DNA of 64,000 nucleotides, taken from contig NC_088314.1 in assembly GCF_910592395.1 (NCBI RefSeq), forward strand, positions 7,998,001-8,062,000, given 5' to 3'. The position numbers and the translations under genes were made by a program. Under the pieces are notes generated by a model, which saw nothing but the letters and a program-made list of their open reading frames with translations, did no database searches and had not been told where the DNA came from. The stretch comes from Lineus longissimus. Lineage: Eukaryota; Nemertea; Pilidiophora; Heteronemertea; Lineidae. Below are positions 1 through 13,593 of the stretch, in pieces. Position 1 is the first letter of the stretch, and each line of letters opens with the position of its first letter.

Positions 1-3000
1 TCTTGGAGCCGATGCTAGGTTATATGCACGCACATCGATCGTTCTTTGCCATGTGTCAGGAGGTCATTGTCAAACCTGAGGTGGAGGAATTCTTGGGCAA
101 TACAAGTGCTAGTTGTCAAGGGTAGGTGTGACTTCATCGGGTGAATTAACCTAATCAAGATCAGTGTCATTGTGGTCCAGCTGTGTCATAGGGTCATAAC
201 ATATAATTACATACAGATTAATAGGGGGCGCCTTTTCACCATGTAAACGTGTTCAAAGCGCCAACCCTTCAAAATGTCTCCCACACAGCCATATCTTTAG
301 TGACTGCTTATATGAAATGGTACTTTCTGCCATCCTGATATGGGCCGGCAGCTGGTTCCAAAGAAATGGACTTCTTGTCGAAAAAGCGTCTATCTCCAGA
401 TTCGGGTGATGCTACTTGGCCAGTTGAAGATGACCATACAGCAAAAAAGAATCAAAAAATATATTTCATGCATCGGAAAAAATTAAGACGCACGAAAATT
501 TACAAGTTTATTACCGGGTTCTTTTATTGGCAGTGTGCACCAAGAGATGAACCATGAAACGCAAAAGACGGTCGACTTTATTGACGCCCTGGAACAGCAG
601 AGTCATCACCTATACTATGCAGAACCTGTGGGCGATATGCCGTTTATCCCTCCCAATACCACTCTAACTCAGAAAGCGGGATATCTTTTCATACGGAAGT
701 AAGTACGATTACCACTGCTGACATTTAAAGTGCTTCTTTAGAATGTAGACTGTTAGATTAGAACTTGATTGTTGATTAGCTAAGACCTGTGCATTGTTCT
801 ACCACTTTGACCAGTAGTGATGCATTCAAAACCAAAGGTGTCTTCTGCCTGTTCGTATAAAGTATATCTATTTTTTCAGGAAGGAGATTCTGAGCCATAA
901 GTGGGAACGGTGCTATTTCTTTATCCAGGGAGGAAACTTAATGATTCAGAACAAAGATGAGGTATGTAGACATTGTGTACGGGTATTAGTTCACATATGA
1001 TGCAGATCTGTTTTATGACCAAAAGATCTTTTGTGGGGTGGTGTTTCATCAACAAAAAAAGGGGGTTTAGGATTCTGTAGATCACATTCAGAATCTTTTG
1101 AAATACAGTTTGCCTTTGAGACACCATCAAGATAAATCACATCTCGACAAATGTTCGTGCCGGAAATAATGCCTTAAGAATGAAATGCATTGGGAAATGA
1201 AATGGGTCATTCAAGCGGCAAATGAGGCCAGGTGCTCCAACAGAAAAACTATCACTGACTCCTGACTGAGTGCCGACTTATGTACAGGCGTTAGAATGAA
1301 AAAAGTGAGTTTGGCGTGTTTGGAAGACAGCTGATATGTTCCTTCTCTCCCCTCCAGGTGGCAGGCTGTCTGGTGTTGGACCTGAACGAGGAAGGAACTC
1401 GAGCTGTACCATGCGAAGCAGACGATCGGAGATTTGTTTTCCAAGTCGTTTCACCTTCAAGCAAAAAGTGAGTTGCCGATGATTTCGATTTCGGAATGCT
1501 GCAGTGATTATAATTGTATTATTAAATAGATATATAAGAATAATATTTAGTCCTAATGAACAAATAAAGAAGCAATAAGGACAGCTGTAGAATTACCTTG
1601 TGGGTCTGATCATTGGCCTTGAGAACAGACTATCACGTCTTTTCACTTTTACAAACGTTATGTATGCGTTCAATTACTGGCATCTCAGTCTGGGAAGCTT
1701 GGATCTCGCGCCTTGAAGTGCCTGCCCACTGCAGCCATTTAATTCCATTCAATTCCTTTTGTTATTTCTTTCACTTCCATTCTAGATCTGTGATACTCCA
1801 AGCTGAGAATGATAGAGACAAAGAAGAGGTAAGATTTTCCTTAACTGGCATCGGTTGCGTTGCCAGTTACTCCTGTAATAAAGTCAGCCTGCTGGTGGAG
1901 GCTATTGGTTACGTCACACCAGTGTTTCAAATGGGTCATTTCCATTCAACTTGATCTTTGTAATCAGGACACCACTCAATTGAAGACAGCATTACCAGTC
2001 CTGAGGGTGTCCTTAATAGAGTGGTCTACTGTACTTTGTACCATAACATAACAAGTTATTTTCATGTTCCAGTGGACATGTACTATAAACAATGTGGTCA
2101 AAGAAGGAGGCTATGTCAAGGACAAGACGCCAACTCGCAAGAAGAATAAGCAGAGGCCTACGTCAGTATCGGAAGGTTCCCCACAAATAAAGGGATCCGC
2201 TTCAGGGTAGGTTTGGAGATAGTACCCCAAAAACTTTTTTGATGCCAGAAGAAGTGCCCAGTAAATGTGCCAATAAATGATCAGTCATTATCCATTCTAA
2301 ACAAACTTTGTTGGTCATATAGGATTACAGCTGTTTTAAATTGTAATGCCAGTGGTCCTTGTTGTAAACTACATGAATACCTTGAATAACATTGGGCCAC
2401 TGCTTAACACAGCTTTTTCTGCGACACCCCAAAAGATACCTACCAGAAGAATGATAATGATAATCTCAGTTAACTTGTATGAAACCTGACCCAGAGATAA
2501 GTGCTATGGATTGATCTGATTATCGTTGATTGCAGGGATTCAGCATCGGGTTCATCCAAATCTGGGCCGCCCTCACCACCGACGACTCCAGGTGACGCAT
2601 TCCTCTCTGACACACCGATACAGTTTGACATGATCTCCCCAAGTGATGAGGGAAAAACCTTCCAACCACCGAAAGATGGACCCCAGAGGTAAGGCGGCGG
2701 AATGTTAAAACTGCTTTCAATTCAGCGAATGACCGGCCATATCGTTTTGAAATGAAGTGCAGATCTTGAATACATGTATGTAACTATCTCGCCAACGTGT
2801 TGATATTGTATGTGTCTGCATTGTTGACCCTTCAGGGTAAGAGGATTGCATTTTCAATTAAGGTGGTTGGCCAAACGAATGTAGGCAGTTATGGGCCCTC
2901 GTGCAAAAAGTTGGTCAAGTCAAGTTTTAAGAAGAATTTGAGGAGTATTTGGGAACTTACTGGAAGATACTTGATAGATTGAGATTTCAATATGAAGAGG

Positions 3001-6000
3001 TTTTTGCTGGCCTTTGTGGCTCTCTTTCCTTGAAGGGTTAATGATAACGGCTCCTCGTTCATGACACAGCTTACACGATGTTATTGTTTCAGAAGAATCA
3101 ACCCATTTGATCAAACCACCGATGACATTGTCAATGCGGACAGTTCAACAGAGAATTCAGCCTATTGCCAGACATTTGTTGTCAGGTTCCTTGGTTCTAT
3201 GGAAGTGAAACTTGACAGAGGTTAGTAGATCCAATCATTTGTTGTCAGGTTCCTTGGTTCTATGGAAGTGAAACTTGACAGAGGTTAGTAGATCCAATCA
3301 TTTGTTGTCAGGTTTCTTGGTTCTATGGAAGTGAAACTTGACAGAGGTTAGTGGCTCCAATCATTTGTTGTCAGGTTCCTTTGTTCTATGGAAGTGAAAC
3401 TTGACAGTGGTAAGTGGATCCAAACTTTTGTTGTCGGGTTCCTTGGCTATGTGAAAGTGAAACTTGACAAAAGTTAATGCCTTCATTCAGTCTAACGCCC
3501 ACCAATTTTAAGTTGAAAATGTTCCCAGAGCTGCCGATGATGAAATCGTGTTCGATTGTCAAAACGAAATTTGATTGAAATATCGTGCTTTTTTCAGGTG
3601 AGCAACTTGTCCATGAGACAATCCGACAGATCATGGCAGCGAGAGCAATACATAACATATTCCGCATGACAGAATCTCACCTCATGATCACGAGCGAAAA
3701 CATGCGACTACTCGACCCAACCAATAAGAGCGTGCGCACAGAATTTGCACTCGAAGATATTTCATTTTGGTCGGCGCATAAGGAGAACAAGAGGTACGAG
3801 TCACCAGTTGTATTTTACAAGCTGGTCATGCATCCAATTCAGACTTGATGACCAGGTTGCTCTAACTTCCAGCTCTTTGGCCAACGCACCTCCACTGGGC
3901 CATGAAGGAAATCCTCCATGGCCGGCAGGTAAAGTCCTGCCATATAGCTTGGGGAACAGTACAACAAAGGCCTTCAAGAATAATCAGTCAATGATAACTC
4001 GGGTTATAGAGTAGTCTGAGTTGAGATTTAGAACGGGGTGATGTAGAGACCGTCTGACAACCTTTAACAAACCAACTTTCTGTTTCAGGTTATTTGCATT
4101 CATCACTAGGAATAAGGAAGGGAGTGCCGACGGCCATCCGTCATTTGCGTGTCACGTCTTTGAATGCAACACATCGGGAGAGGAGGTCAGTGAAATACAG
4201 TAGAACCTTTCTGTTAAGGACACCCTCGGGACTGACAAGTGCTGTCCTTAAGACAGTGTTTCTAGTGCAATACCATGTAGACCCATCGACTCTGACTGAA
4301 GTTTAGGATTCGAAAATCGAAGAAAAGAACAGACAGCTCTAAAATTCTTTACAAATGTTGCAGTGGCTTTCCGCAGCTGGGTACCATGGTGGCCGTATGA
4401 CCTAAGGTCATGGCTGGGAAAGGAGAGAAAAACGCTGTGAACAGATAGCTGAAATCATTTCTTAATCGTCTTGTCTTCTTTTCAGATATGCCAGGCAATC
4501 AGTGCAGCGACCAGGTTGGCTTTCCAGTCACTTATGGTATGTTTTCATCTCCCTCATAACACGTTATCTTTCATTTTATAAATCACATCATTACCATCCA
4601 TGGCATTCAAAATGGTTTGAAATCGGGGCATAGCGTTTTAAATGTGACCCCGGTACATATCTGAAATCAAGTTGGTTACCCTATGATGTTGTACTGGAGC
4701 CCACCAAATCTTAAATCGAATCACATTTTTCTTGAAGTTGTAGGCATCAAACTCAAACAATTCAAATTGATTTGTGTGCCTGTAACGTTGCGCGATATTG
4801 TATCGCCACTCCTGCGTTATATCGCCATTTACCTCATGACGATAATTCCCTTCAAAAAGTGGCGATTTTGCGCACACTCCTCTCGCGACGCGGCGATACA
4901 ATGTGTGCAACGTTAACATATTTGTGACGTGACACCCTTTCTCGTTTCGTTCCATCATTTTCTCTTCTGACCATTTCATTTCCTCTTATTGACAGGACCC
5001 GGCATGTGATGAAATAATGGTAGTTAAAACTAAAAATTATCATTTTGTACATATTATGTATTCACAAACGTGTCTTCACAGCTTGTCTTCATTCTATTAA
5101 AAGCATGGTGCAGAAAAATGTAAATAAATGTATTTGTTGGCATTGTGTGTCCTATCCGATGTGATTGGAAAATAGAATATGTCATACTAACCAATCTTAG
5201 AGACACCAATGCTGATCTGCCTCCAAGTGATTTAGACAAAAGACAGCAGCCATTCTTTAATCGTAATGACTGGCAGCAGTTGATGTTGTTTGATTTTCAC
5301 CTGTCCCATCACTCACCAAGTGTTTCTGTTGGAAGTAGATAGAGGTAACACATCAGTACAATTTGAAACAAGGCGTGATTTGTACTGGGAACCAGGTCGA
5401 GAAAATACGTTTATGATTACTCACTTACCTTCAATCATGACGAATTCGAAGTGCCGGTCAATGATAGTCATAACTTGCTTCCAAGTGAAAAATATTACAC
5501 TAGCATGAACTGAGTCTACCAGAAATTACTTTTTAAATTTGACAATATATTGAGCTATTGAAACTTACAACAAACATTTCGTTATGGTTTTTGGTTCAAT
5601 TACATGCACGGCTAGGTAAAATTCTAGGATCAAGATGACATTGATGATGATGATGTTGATGAAAATGTGAACTAAAGTTGATGCCTGCCTGGCAGACCAC
5701 CGGTGTCCCTGTGTGCTTTCAGAAAGTGTTGTTATCCAGTAGTATATCATAAAGCTCAATTCCTTTCTTGGAAATAAGACTTACTCATGTTGCCGCCACA
5801 TTTAACTTAAGATTTTTTCCAAACCTTACAAATTCATACCATGCATATTTTTTCTTTGAAGGAGAAAAAGGCAGCGGCAATGGCCATAAGTCAAGGTATT
5901 TTATCCGCTCTGAATGTAAATATAGTGGGTATTGGACGCATCAGTGTAGTGGAGCTGGTGTTTTAACTGTAACTCTGTATTAATCGGAAGCAGTGTTTCA

Positions 6001-8060
6001 CTTTCTGTCTCACACTGCCATAGACAGTGGTGCCTTTTCTGTTTTGAGGAAACTGGGTTTTTTTCCTTGGATTTTTTGGGAGAGCATTTTTATACCTACC
6101 ATACCTTTCCATTGCGTAAATTTGGTCACAGATTCCATTTTTTTCTCACTAATATGGGCACTCTTACTTTGGCTAAGTTAGGTGCATTGTCTGTGTTGTC
6201 ATTCACGTCAGAAAACTGCCCCTTCACAGTTATTTTTGTTAATTTTCGTGACTTTTAATGGTATTTTATGGCGTTTGAGAGCATTTCTGAGGATTTTTAG
6301 CTGCAAAAAACACTTCAGAGCTACTGTGATTTTGATCATGGCTAACGTGACATCAATAAGCTGACCCCATAAGATGGACATTTTTTCTCCCCACTAGTCA
6401 CTACGGAGCTCCACCAATAGGGTCATTGATCTGGAGAGAGGCAGTTCTTTGCCTGCTGGAGCAACTTTTGCATGACTGTTACCCATCTAGAAAGTTTTTG
6501 CGATGTTAGTTAAATTTTAAGTACCTTTTATGAAATATTGTGGCTTTTTGTCCCTTTATATTATCATGGTATATTTATGTCTCAGCTATACAAACCTGTA
6601 GTTGTTCTTGTATTGCGCTCATACCCAGCCTCCTCTTACTCGATCATTATCAAATGTCATCTCTATTGAATCATATAATGAATATAATTATGGACTTTCT
6701 TTTCATTATGGGTATCATCATAACATGCATGGAGACTAACTCTTTCTAACACTACCAAGTCTAATTGGTGCACAAATCAAATGTCATCTCTATTGAATCG
6801 TATAATGAATATAATTATGGATTTTCTTTTCATTATTGTTATCATTATAACATGCATGGAGTCTAACTCTTTATAACACTACCACGTCAAATTGGTGCAC
6901 ACACAGGTTTAAAAATACCACACCAAACATCACCCAAGCGGTGTTTGGGGAAAAAAACAATACTGACATTGAGGTATTGATATTTAAAACAAAAAGTGAT
7001 CAAGTTTCACTCCACCTTCATGAAAACCCAGCTGACTTAAAAATGTTTAACTTTTTCTCGACATTTGAATGCATGCACCTGAAAAGGTATCCTTCTGTTG
7101 CTTACATACATGTATATCCTCTCCCTGTCTTACAATAATGACTTAAGCTAAGTGTGGTCCTGGTCATATCCTGGCTGAAATCATAATCAAGGTTTCAGCA
7201 GGATCCTGGCGGAGAAGTCACTACAAGCCCTGATACAAGTGTTATGTCCCTCTGTTTGAGCCTTGTTTTGTGTGTAATAGATTATTTAGACTTTAAAAAG
7301 GTTTGGCAGGATCCCTCAGAAGAGAAGCAGCTAAAAGGCCTGATACTAGTGACATATCAGTCATTTGAGGCTTGGTTTGTGTGTAATAGATTATTTAGAC
7401 TTGAGAACATTGGAAAAAAGGAGGGATGAATACCTTGTTCGTCTCATAATAGTTGTAGGTTGGGGGTCAAGCTGCTGTCATTTTTTTGCTGTTCATGTTG
7501 CACACAATTCAGTTTGTTTTTCCAGTAGATTAGCTCACTTAAATGATGGTACTCGCTATTGTCAGCCCTAAGCGACTGTACCACTTCATAAGTCAATCCT
7601 TAAATTTAAAGTTTGCTTATTTTTTTAGGAGAAGAAGGCCCAGAGACAACATAGGAAATCAGAGCAGGTATGTTCTTAGTTTTAAAGTTATTTTATCTCT
7701 TCTTATGAAAATTTCTAACCTGCGGCACTGACTGGATACCTCCTCTAGAATGTATCCCCATTATGAGCCATTATAAGAACCAGTTCAAATCTACACTTCT
7801 TTAGAAAAAGCTACTGAAAATGCATGACTGATACCTGTTTCGTGTTTCAGGAACTCTTGATGTCGAATATAGCAGTTCTCGACGATGAAGACAGCGACAC
7901 CAGACAGCTTGCCGAGGAACCAACACCTGCGTTAAGTCCCGACGGAAAGTTTCTAATCCTCAGAGACGTGCCTCAAGATTCAGCGGCGCCGCCTAGCAGA
8001 AGTGTCGCTGGTGGCGATGAGCGGACGACTGAGGGTGCGGGATGCGAATCAGAGGCTTGA
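1..8060 (+). CDS. APPL1: APPL1/2-like endosomal adaptor (BAR-PH-PTB), 5'-truncated by the window edge
   Basis: This gene encodes an adaptor of early (APPL) endosomes that binds Rab5 and signalling receptors; that role is known from the family. Exons by splice site and phase: 1-121, 534-698, 880-961, 1358-1467, 1786-1828, 2073-2206, 2536-2688, 3093-3220, 3598-3793, 4089-4185, 4486-4536, 7629-7667 and 7851-8060, giving 508 codons plus TGA. Exon 1 is the end of the BAR helical domain (LEPMLGYMHAHRSFF). Exons 2-6 form a PH domain (KAGYLFIRK, then HKWERCYFFIQGGNL, ending in WTCTINNV). A Ser/Pro-rich linker follows. Exons 8-11 form the PTB domain (FVVRFLGSMEVKLDRG, then LEDISFWS, FACHVFEC and ICQAISAATRLAFQSL). 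The last residues are ESEA; human APPL1 ends in the PDZ ligand SEA, which binds GIPC1. The start codon and most of the BAR domain lie upstream of the window. APPL1 versus APPL2 is not resolved; most invertebrates have a single APPL. Confidence 0.93.
3173..3475 (+). repeat. 63-bp tandem repeat copying the end of the APPL PTB exon and its splice donor
   Basis: Copies begin at about 3173, 3236, 3299, 3362 and (degenerate) 3425. The first copy is the last 48 nt of the PTB exon plus the start of its intron, so the array duplicates an exon-intron junction. Later copies keep a GT donor (GTTAGT in copies 2 and 3, GTAAGT in copy 4). The period is a multiple of three, but each junction read through gives an immediate TAG, so use of a downstream donor would truncate the protein. 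Confidence 0.9.
4198..4300 (+). mobile_element. pogo/Tigger-like MITE fragment in an APPL intron
   Basis: The stretch begins TA-CAGTAGAACCTTTCTGTTAAGGA, close to the pogo/Tigger terminal repeat pattern with a TA target site. The same element recurs at 18587 and 49498. The 3' end is unclear. Confidence 0.45.
4783..4915. mobile_element. Small MITE with ~24-bp terminal inverted repeats
   Basis: The left end TAACGTTGCGCGATATTGTA matches the reverse complement of the right end (TAACGTTGCACACATTGTAT), and both continue into TCGCC. The total length is about 133 bp with no coding capacity. The interior is rich in CG dinucleotides and in the word TATCGCC, and is partly self-complementary. Confidence 0.7.
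6649..6902 (+). repeat. Tandem duplication, 127-bp unit, two copies
   Basis: The sequence starting ATCAAATGTCATCTCTATTG at 6649 recurs at 6776 and runs to CTAATTGGTGCACA-type ends with only a few mismatches. It is intronic. Confidence 0.85.
7198..7434 (+). repeat. Diverged tandem duplication, ~118-bp unit
   Basis: GCAGGATCC-(T/C)-(G/C) followed by GAGAAG, CCTGATAC and GTGTGTAATAGATTATTTAG occurs twice in the same order. It is intronic, between APPL exons 11 and 12. Confidence 0.7.
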
Positions 8061-10971
8061 AATAAGTGGATTCCTCTTTCCGTTGGCTCTAAATTTTCCA
8101 CTGTGAAATTTGTGGCTTTTTTTCTCTGCACGAAAATGCAAGTTTAGTTTTTCTGCGCAGGAAATTTTCCCGTAGGACGTTTCATGTGAGTTCATAAAAG
8201 ATACATGACTCTCTGCGCCTCCTAGCAAATTAGATTGGCCAATACGCCAATTACTAATTACAGAAATCTGTCTCAAAATTTGTAATGTTTTGCAGAATGT
8301 TAAACTTGCCTTTTCTTGCAGTGATTTTACGAATAGGAAAATAACAGCATTGTTGGGTGTTGATCGCCTGGTAATTTATCATGTTTATGCAGGAATATAA
8401 CTACTTTGTTTAAATGCGGCAGGATATGAAATGAATAAGGAGTTTTGGATGCAGTTGCATCAAGCAATAATGAAAAAATGCGTGTGATTATGGTTTTTGG
8501 GATGGGTTTTCAATTTGCTGAATCCTTGGGGAAAATCAAAATATTCAAGTTATGGTCCTTCATTTGTGTTGTTATATACATATTGGTCAGTCATGTCGGT
8601 TGAAATATAGTCCAATTTTAATCGGGACTATCAAAAGTGTAAGCTTTGAGCTTGAGCTATGAAGTGTTGGTGGGGGTGCTGCCACCTATTTTGTAAGCAG
8701 TGGTCCCTGCACTGTTAACAGTCATAACCGATAGTTTTACTGTTTCCCTTAAGAGGTGTCTATTGCCTTGTTAGATGATGGTGTTGTGTGTCTACTAGAT
8801 TCTGTGCTATTTGTGTATCATTTGCGTAATTTATGTAATATTCTAATGAATAGACCCAAACATGCAAATATACTGTTTGTTTATACTGTATGACGTTTAC
8901 TGAACTTCAGATGCAATTATTAAAGATATAGAAAAGTCCATATTTGTACCTGTATGCAGAAAGCCGAATAGAAAGAAGGATGAGAATACCTTGTAATACC
9001 TTGTATATAAATATTGTATTATCAAAACCGTGAAAGGTTGTCGTGTCTATGTCATGTATGTCCGTATCAGTTATAAGGATGTAAAGCGCCATGCTTTCTC
9101 AGGCCGTGCGTCAGTTCACGTGAGATCGTCTGAAAAGGTTTGACGGAATGTCATAGTTGAATGAATAATAGGCAGGGACTAAAATTCAGGCTGATAAAAT
9201 TTGCTTGAAATATATTACAGCCGTTGTACGACAATTCAATATTGGTAATTGATTCGTCTGTTTGTGACCAAGTAATGTTGACCGTACTTACTGTACCAGT
9301 GTTTCCTTGTTCTTATTAATCATGTTAAAAAAAACGTTGTGTTTCATCTGGTTTGTCCGTTTAGCATGTTGAAAGGTACTATCAGTCTGTACATATGCAT
9401 GATTGGACAGAAAACCGTATACACTAATCGTTGTACTGCTGATTTCTTTCACGTTTTACTGCTAGGAAACCCCTAACTTATAGCAACACCTTAGCCATAG
9501 AATGAGCTAGATTAGGTTCAGTAGTTTGCTGGATAACCTCACAGAGCTAGCCTTGCCTTTTTGATCATTTCTTGTATTACACTCGACATAACTGGAACGC
9601 AAGAATTATAAAAGCTTGCACAATACAATAAGATTTTGGGGTGAAGGTTTTAGCAGATGAGGATTATGCCATGCTCGGGACTTAGATTGGTAGCTATTGA
9701 GCTGTAAAGTGTAAATAGATGTACATTGTTGCCTTTGTAAAAATGATGAAAATTGGCCAGGAAGACGGCCCTGGCGATGATATGTTGTGATGGTAAGGAG
9801 TGGGTAGATAAGGTAAGGTAGTACAATAAAGCCCTAGTCCCAGTTAACACATTTTGTCACTAACCCTGGCATTATAGTTGTACCACTTTTCCCTACAATT
9901 TAGATTTGTGATCCGTTTTCGTACAGTCCTGGTCTTGCAAACACTATTGTGTCTGAAGTATGTTTTAGAAGCCATTGGGCTCACAGACAGTAGTCAGTCA
10001 TTGGCTGTCAATTGATTGGGAGGTTTTGCCTTCCGTAAGCATAGGGATAATGTAGCTCTCATGCAATAAATCCAAGTTTGTAAAATGTCGTGTTGTGCAC
10101 ACTTTGGAGGTATGACCACCATGCTGTAGATGTGTCCATCGCAATCAGCCCTTGCTCTCAGACACAACTCAAAATAATGCATTGGGTGTTGTTTCTTGTG
10201 AAGTTATTTGAATAGTCTTATTGATCAAAGTGATTGATTAAAGACGTAATAAAATAATTTCTCATAAACGCCATTTTCTAAAGATGGTGGTTCCTCAGCA
10301 GATATTCTTTATTCCAACCACGTTTTTTTCTTTCTCGAACTGACATTTCATGGAAGATGGGATCTTGTTTCCAAAGCTAGGGAAATGCCGTATTACATAT
10401 CTGACATCCTTTTGAATATCCTTTTTGAATATTTTGAGGTAGCGTACTTTACTAAATAATCTGATTAAAAACTAATAAGAAAAATCTTGCCATTTTTATA
10501 CCACACATACTTTGAAAAGGTTTATAGATAGGAATATTAAGATGCCCTATCTCTCGTTTACTGTTTCATGTCAATGTCCCTTGTACTATCAAACTTTTTC
10601 TATTTTCCTATATGTGTGAACTATTATAATCAGCTGTGCTTATCTTAAAAGACTCCCTGCAAGCTGCAGAGGCAGTGGTTAAAAGATGCAACGACTCTTC
10701 AACGAGTGGCCACTTGAACAAGATAATGACATAACACAGCGGGGAGTATCGATAATTAGTTGCTAAAGGGTTAAAAGAGGAATCATTTCTGAAGTCATTG
10801 TGTCACCTACTGTCTACATGGATTGGTTCCTTTGTGAAATGCACTTGCAGGCAGTCTTAGTTAACTGAGGTTGAAATTGACAACATAAAATACTTGTACA
10901 ACTGTGTCAAATTAGGTTTACAATTTCTTTCACCCCAGTCTTCTTATTCTATGAAAGGACCTTGTATCTAA

Positions 10972-11324
10972 CAGGGTGTTTCAAAAAAGTCTGTTTATAT
11001 CCAGTGGCCACATATTTGTCTTCTCTTATACAAACATGGCCATCCATCAGTTACAAAGACGTGGATTTTCAAAAATCCACAAAAAATTAGGAAAATTCAG
11101 TAGCCACACATTTTAGTGGTGAATGCAGCACCTATAGCTACACAATATTCGGACACAACTGCGAGCAAATCTTCCTTGGTCATGAAAGTCATTGTTTGCC
11201 AGTGTGTCCATACCATATAGCTTTATGTGGGTGCTGTTTTAGTGTTGATCCATTCTGTGAAGGGCACAGGCATCTAGATGGCCAAACCTTGAAATAGTAA
11301 CAGGACATTTTCTGAAACACCCTG
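10972..11324. mobile_element. MITE with CAGGGTGTTTC terminal inverted repeats and TAA target duplication (PIF/Harbinger-like size class)
   Basis: The left end is CAGGGTGTTTCAAAAAAGTC and the right end is the complement of CAGGGTGTTTCAGAAAATGT. TAA lies immediately outside both ends (10969-10971 and 11325-11327), matching a 3-bp TAA/TTA target duplication. The 353-bp interior has no transposase ORF, so the element would be non-autonomous. Confidence 0.7.
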
Positions 11325-13593
11325 TAAACTGTTGACTCTTTAGTATTGTTGAATAGATGTTGTTGTATAATTGTTATATTTTACCTTGTAAAGGTGTGCT
11401 ATTCTCAAGAAGAATACTTACAATGCTTGTGCTGACTTCTACAATATTATTTCTTCTAAATTGAAACTGTTTGAAATTACGTATAGACTCAAATTTATCG
11501 TTATTTCAAGATGCCGATTCAGAATTTAGGCAAATTGAAGGCATCATAAAACTGACAGTGTGACGTAACTGATGTTGCACCAATGGCCGTCAAATATTGT
11601 ATTGCATCTTGTTTTTTATTTTTTGTTTTTGCTTAAGATAGCTTTACCTTTCTTATTCTGTATTTATTTATTTCATGTTGCTCTATCAAATACTTTTTGC
11701 TATTTTCTTACTTAGAAACTAAAACTTACTAAGAAAAGGGATTTCATTAGTCACAATTTGATGGATCCTGACAAGGGGAAAAAAATCTTTCCATAATTTT
11801 CTTTTGATTTTTGAAGGTTTTGTTACCTGCTAAACTGTTCAGAATATTATACCATGAAATTCCATAAACTTTCACAGAATTGTCAAAAATCTGCTTGTCC
11901 TTGTTTCCTCAATCCTTGTGTTCGTCCCATCATTTAAACTTGTATTTTTAGTATTCACCAAAAATGGGTTGAAGTTAAACATCCTTAACATAAGAGTTTC
12001 GAAACTTGAGCAAGCACAATCCGTTCTGTTATTTCACGGATCAAACCAACCAATGTTTACTTTATGTACTGGTGGTGTTTGTAAAAATAATATCCATGCC
12101 AGTTTAATGCCTGGCCCCATACAGTTTATGTTAGCCTCAGGAAAATTTGTTGACTGGCGTAAACATTTGCCTAGTCTGGTCAATGTTAACCCCTTCTAAA
12201 CTTAAGGTTGCCGGACTCAGGAAAATACTAACTTGTTTAACCTTTGCGGTATCAAGTAATTTTGAGATGGCCCCTTCGAAGATCCCAGTCTTGGAAGGGT
12301 AGGCATGCATTTGTTACGGTACCTAGATTGTAGGTATCTCCTTCCGGTGGCCTGCATATCATTTTGAAGCAAAAAGATTGAGAGAGGACGGCTTCAATCT
12401 CAAGATGAAATGATGTTTTTGCTTTTACTCAAAATTGCTTTAATTTGTTATAGTTATACCTTCGTTTCAGCGAGGACCTCTCTCTGTATACATGTATATT
12501 TTGTTTGCAAAAATTGCAAGTTATTTACAAAAATTATTTAAAAATTATTTAGTCAAGATTATTCTTTATTATTTTGCAGAATATTTCTTTTGAAGGCAAA
12601 GTGATAGTAATGTGAAATCATGAAAAACAAAGGCATGCTAGTGCCAAATGATTGACAGTTGAAATTCGTAGAATAGTTCATTACAGGAATATCAAATTTA
12701 TTTGATTGAATCTTATGCCAAAGGTAGTCATTTTGTTAGTGATTCTATCAGTATGTAGGCCCTATTGTTAAACAGGTCGAGAAGATGATATTCAAATACC
12801 ACCACCCGGTATGTATCATGTTGTTGTAAAACATTGTTTCACTGAGTTAGAACTTAAAATACTGATCCCCTTAATTTTCAGGTGTGAAAATAAGGGGGCT
12901 TACAGTATAGCTTTTTGATTGTACACTGTTGATGCAATTTATGTATATGGTGGATACCTTGGGTGGACACCCCACATGTGAATAGTTGTACCCCTCACAT
13001 TGCAAAAAATTGCCTCTGAAAACAAAGGGGTCAGAAATGGTGAGTTAGAGAGAAAGCTTTCGAGTCTTCTTTTACATTTACTGTCTGAATTAACTGTTCA
13101 CTTGATAGTGATTGTTGGAGATATCATATTGTACAAAGTTGCATGTAAATGTAAAGAAACGCGTGGAAGTAGAGAGTAAATAAATGATTGCTATGAAACT
13201 GTTGTTGTCATGTTTCATTTCCTTCAACCATTGATTTGACTGGGCCTATCCACTGAAGACTCCCCAGGCAGTCCATTTTGTCATCCTATACATACTGACA
13301 ATGTCAAAAAGTGTGAGGGACGAGGCGAGTCCACTGGGTCAGGAGTGTAATCCACTGTACCATCAGACCTTTGTGCAAGCCAGAGACACTTGATTTCCTC
13401 AGGATGCATCTTGCCCCCAAAATTCCTACCAACAGGCCTTCTACAGAGATTGTAGGATTAGAAGGGTCGTTGAGTTCTCAGAGCCTTGTGTGTCAAGATG
13501 CTGTATTGGCTACTATTATGGATGGGATTGGAATTACAGAAAATGACTTTCAAGGACTAAAAATGATTCCATCTTTAACTGAAGCATTTTCAC

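Larger units (their letters stand above)
4537..7628 (+). other. Large intron 11 of the APPL gene
   Basis: This 3.1-kb intron separates the end of the PTB domain from the C-terminal tail exons. It holds an inverted-repeat element (4783-4915), two local tandem duplications (6649-6902 and about 7198-7434) and a short GAT-rich tract near 5642. I saw no convincing additional exon, but short optional exons cannot be excluded. Confidence 0.7.
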
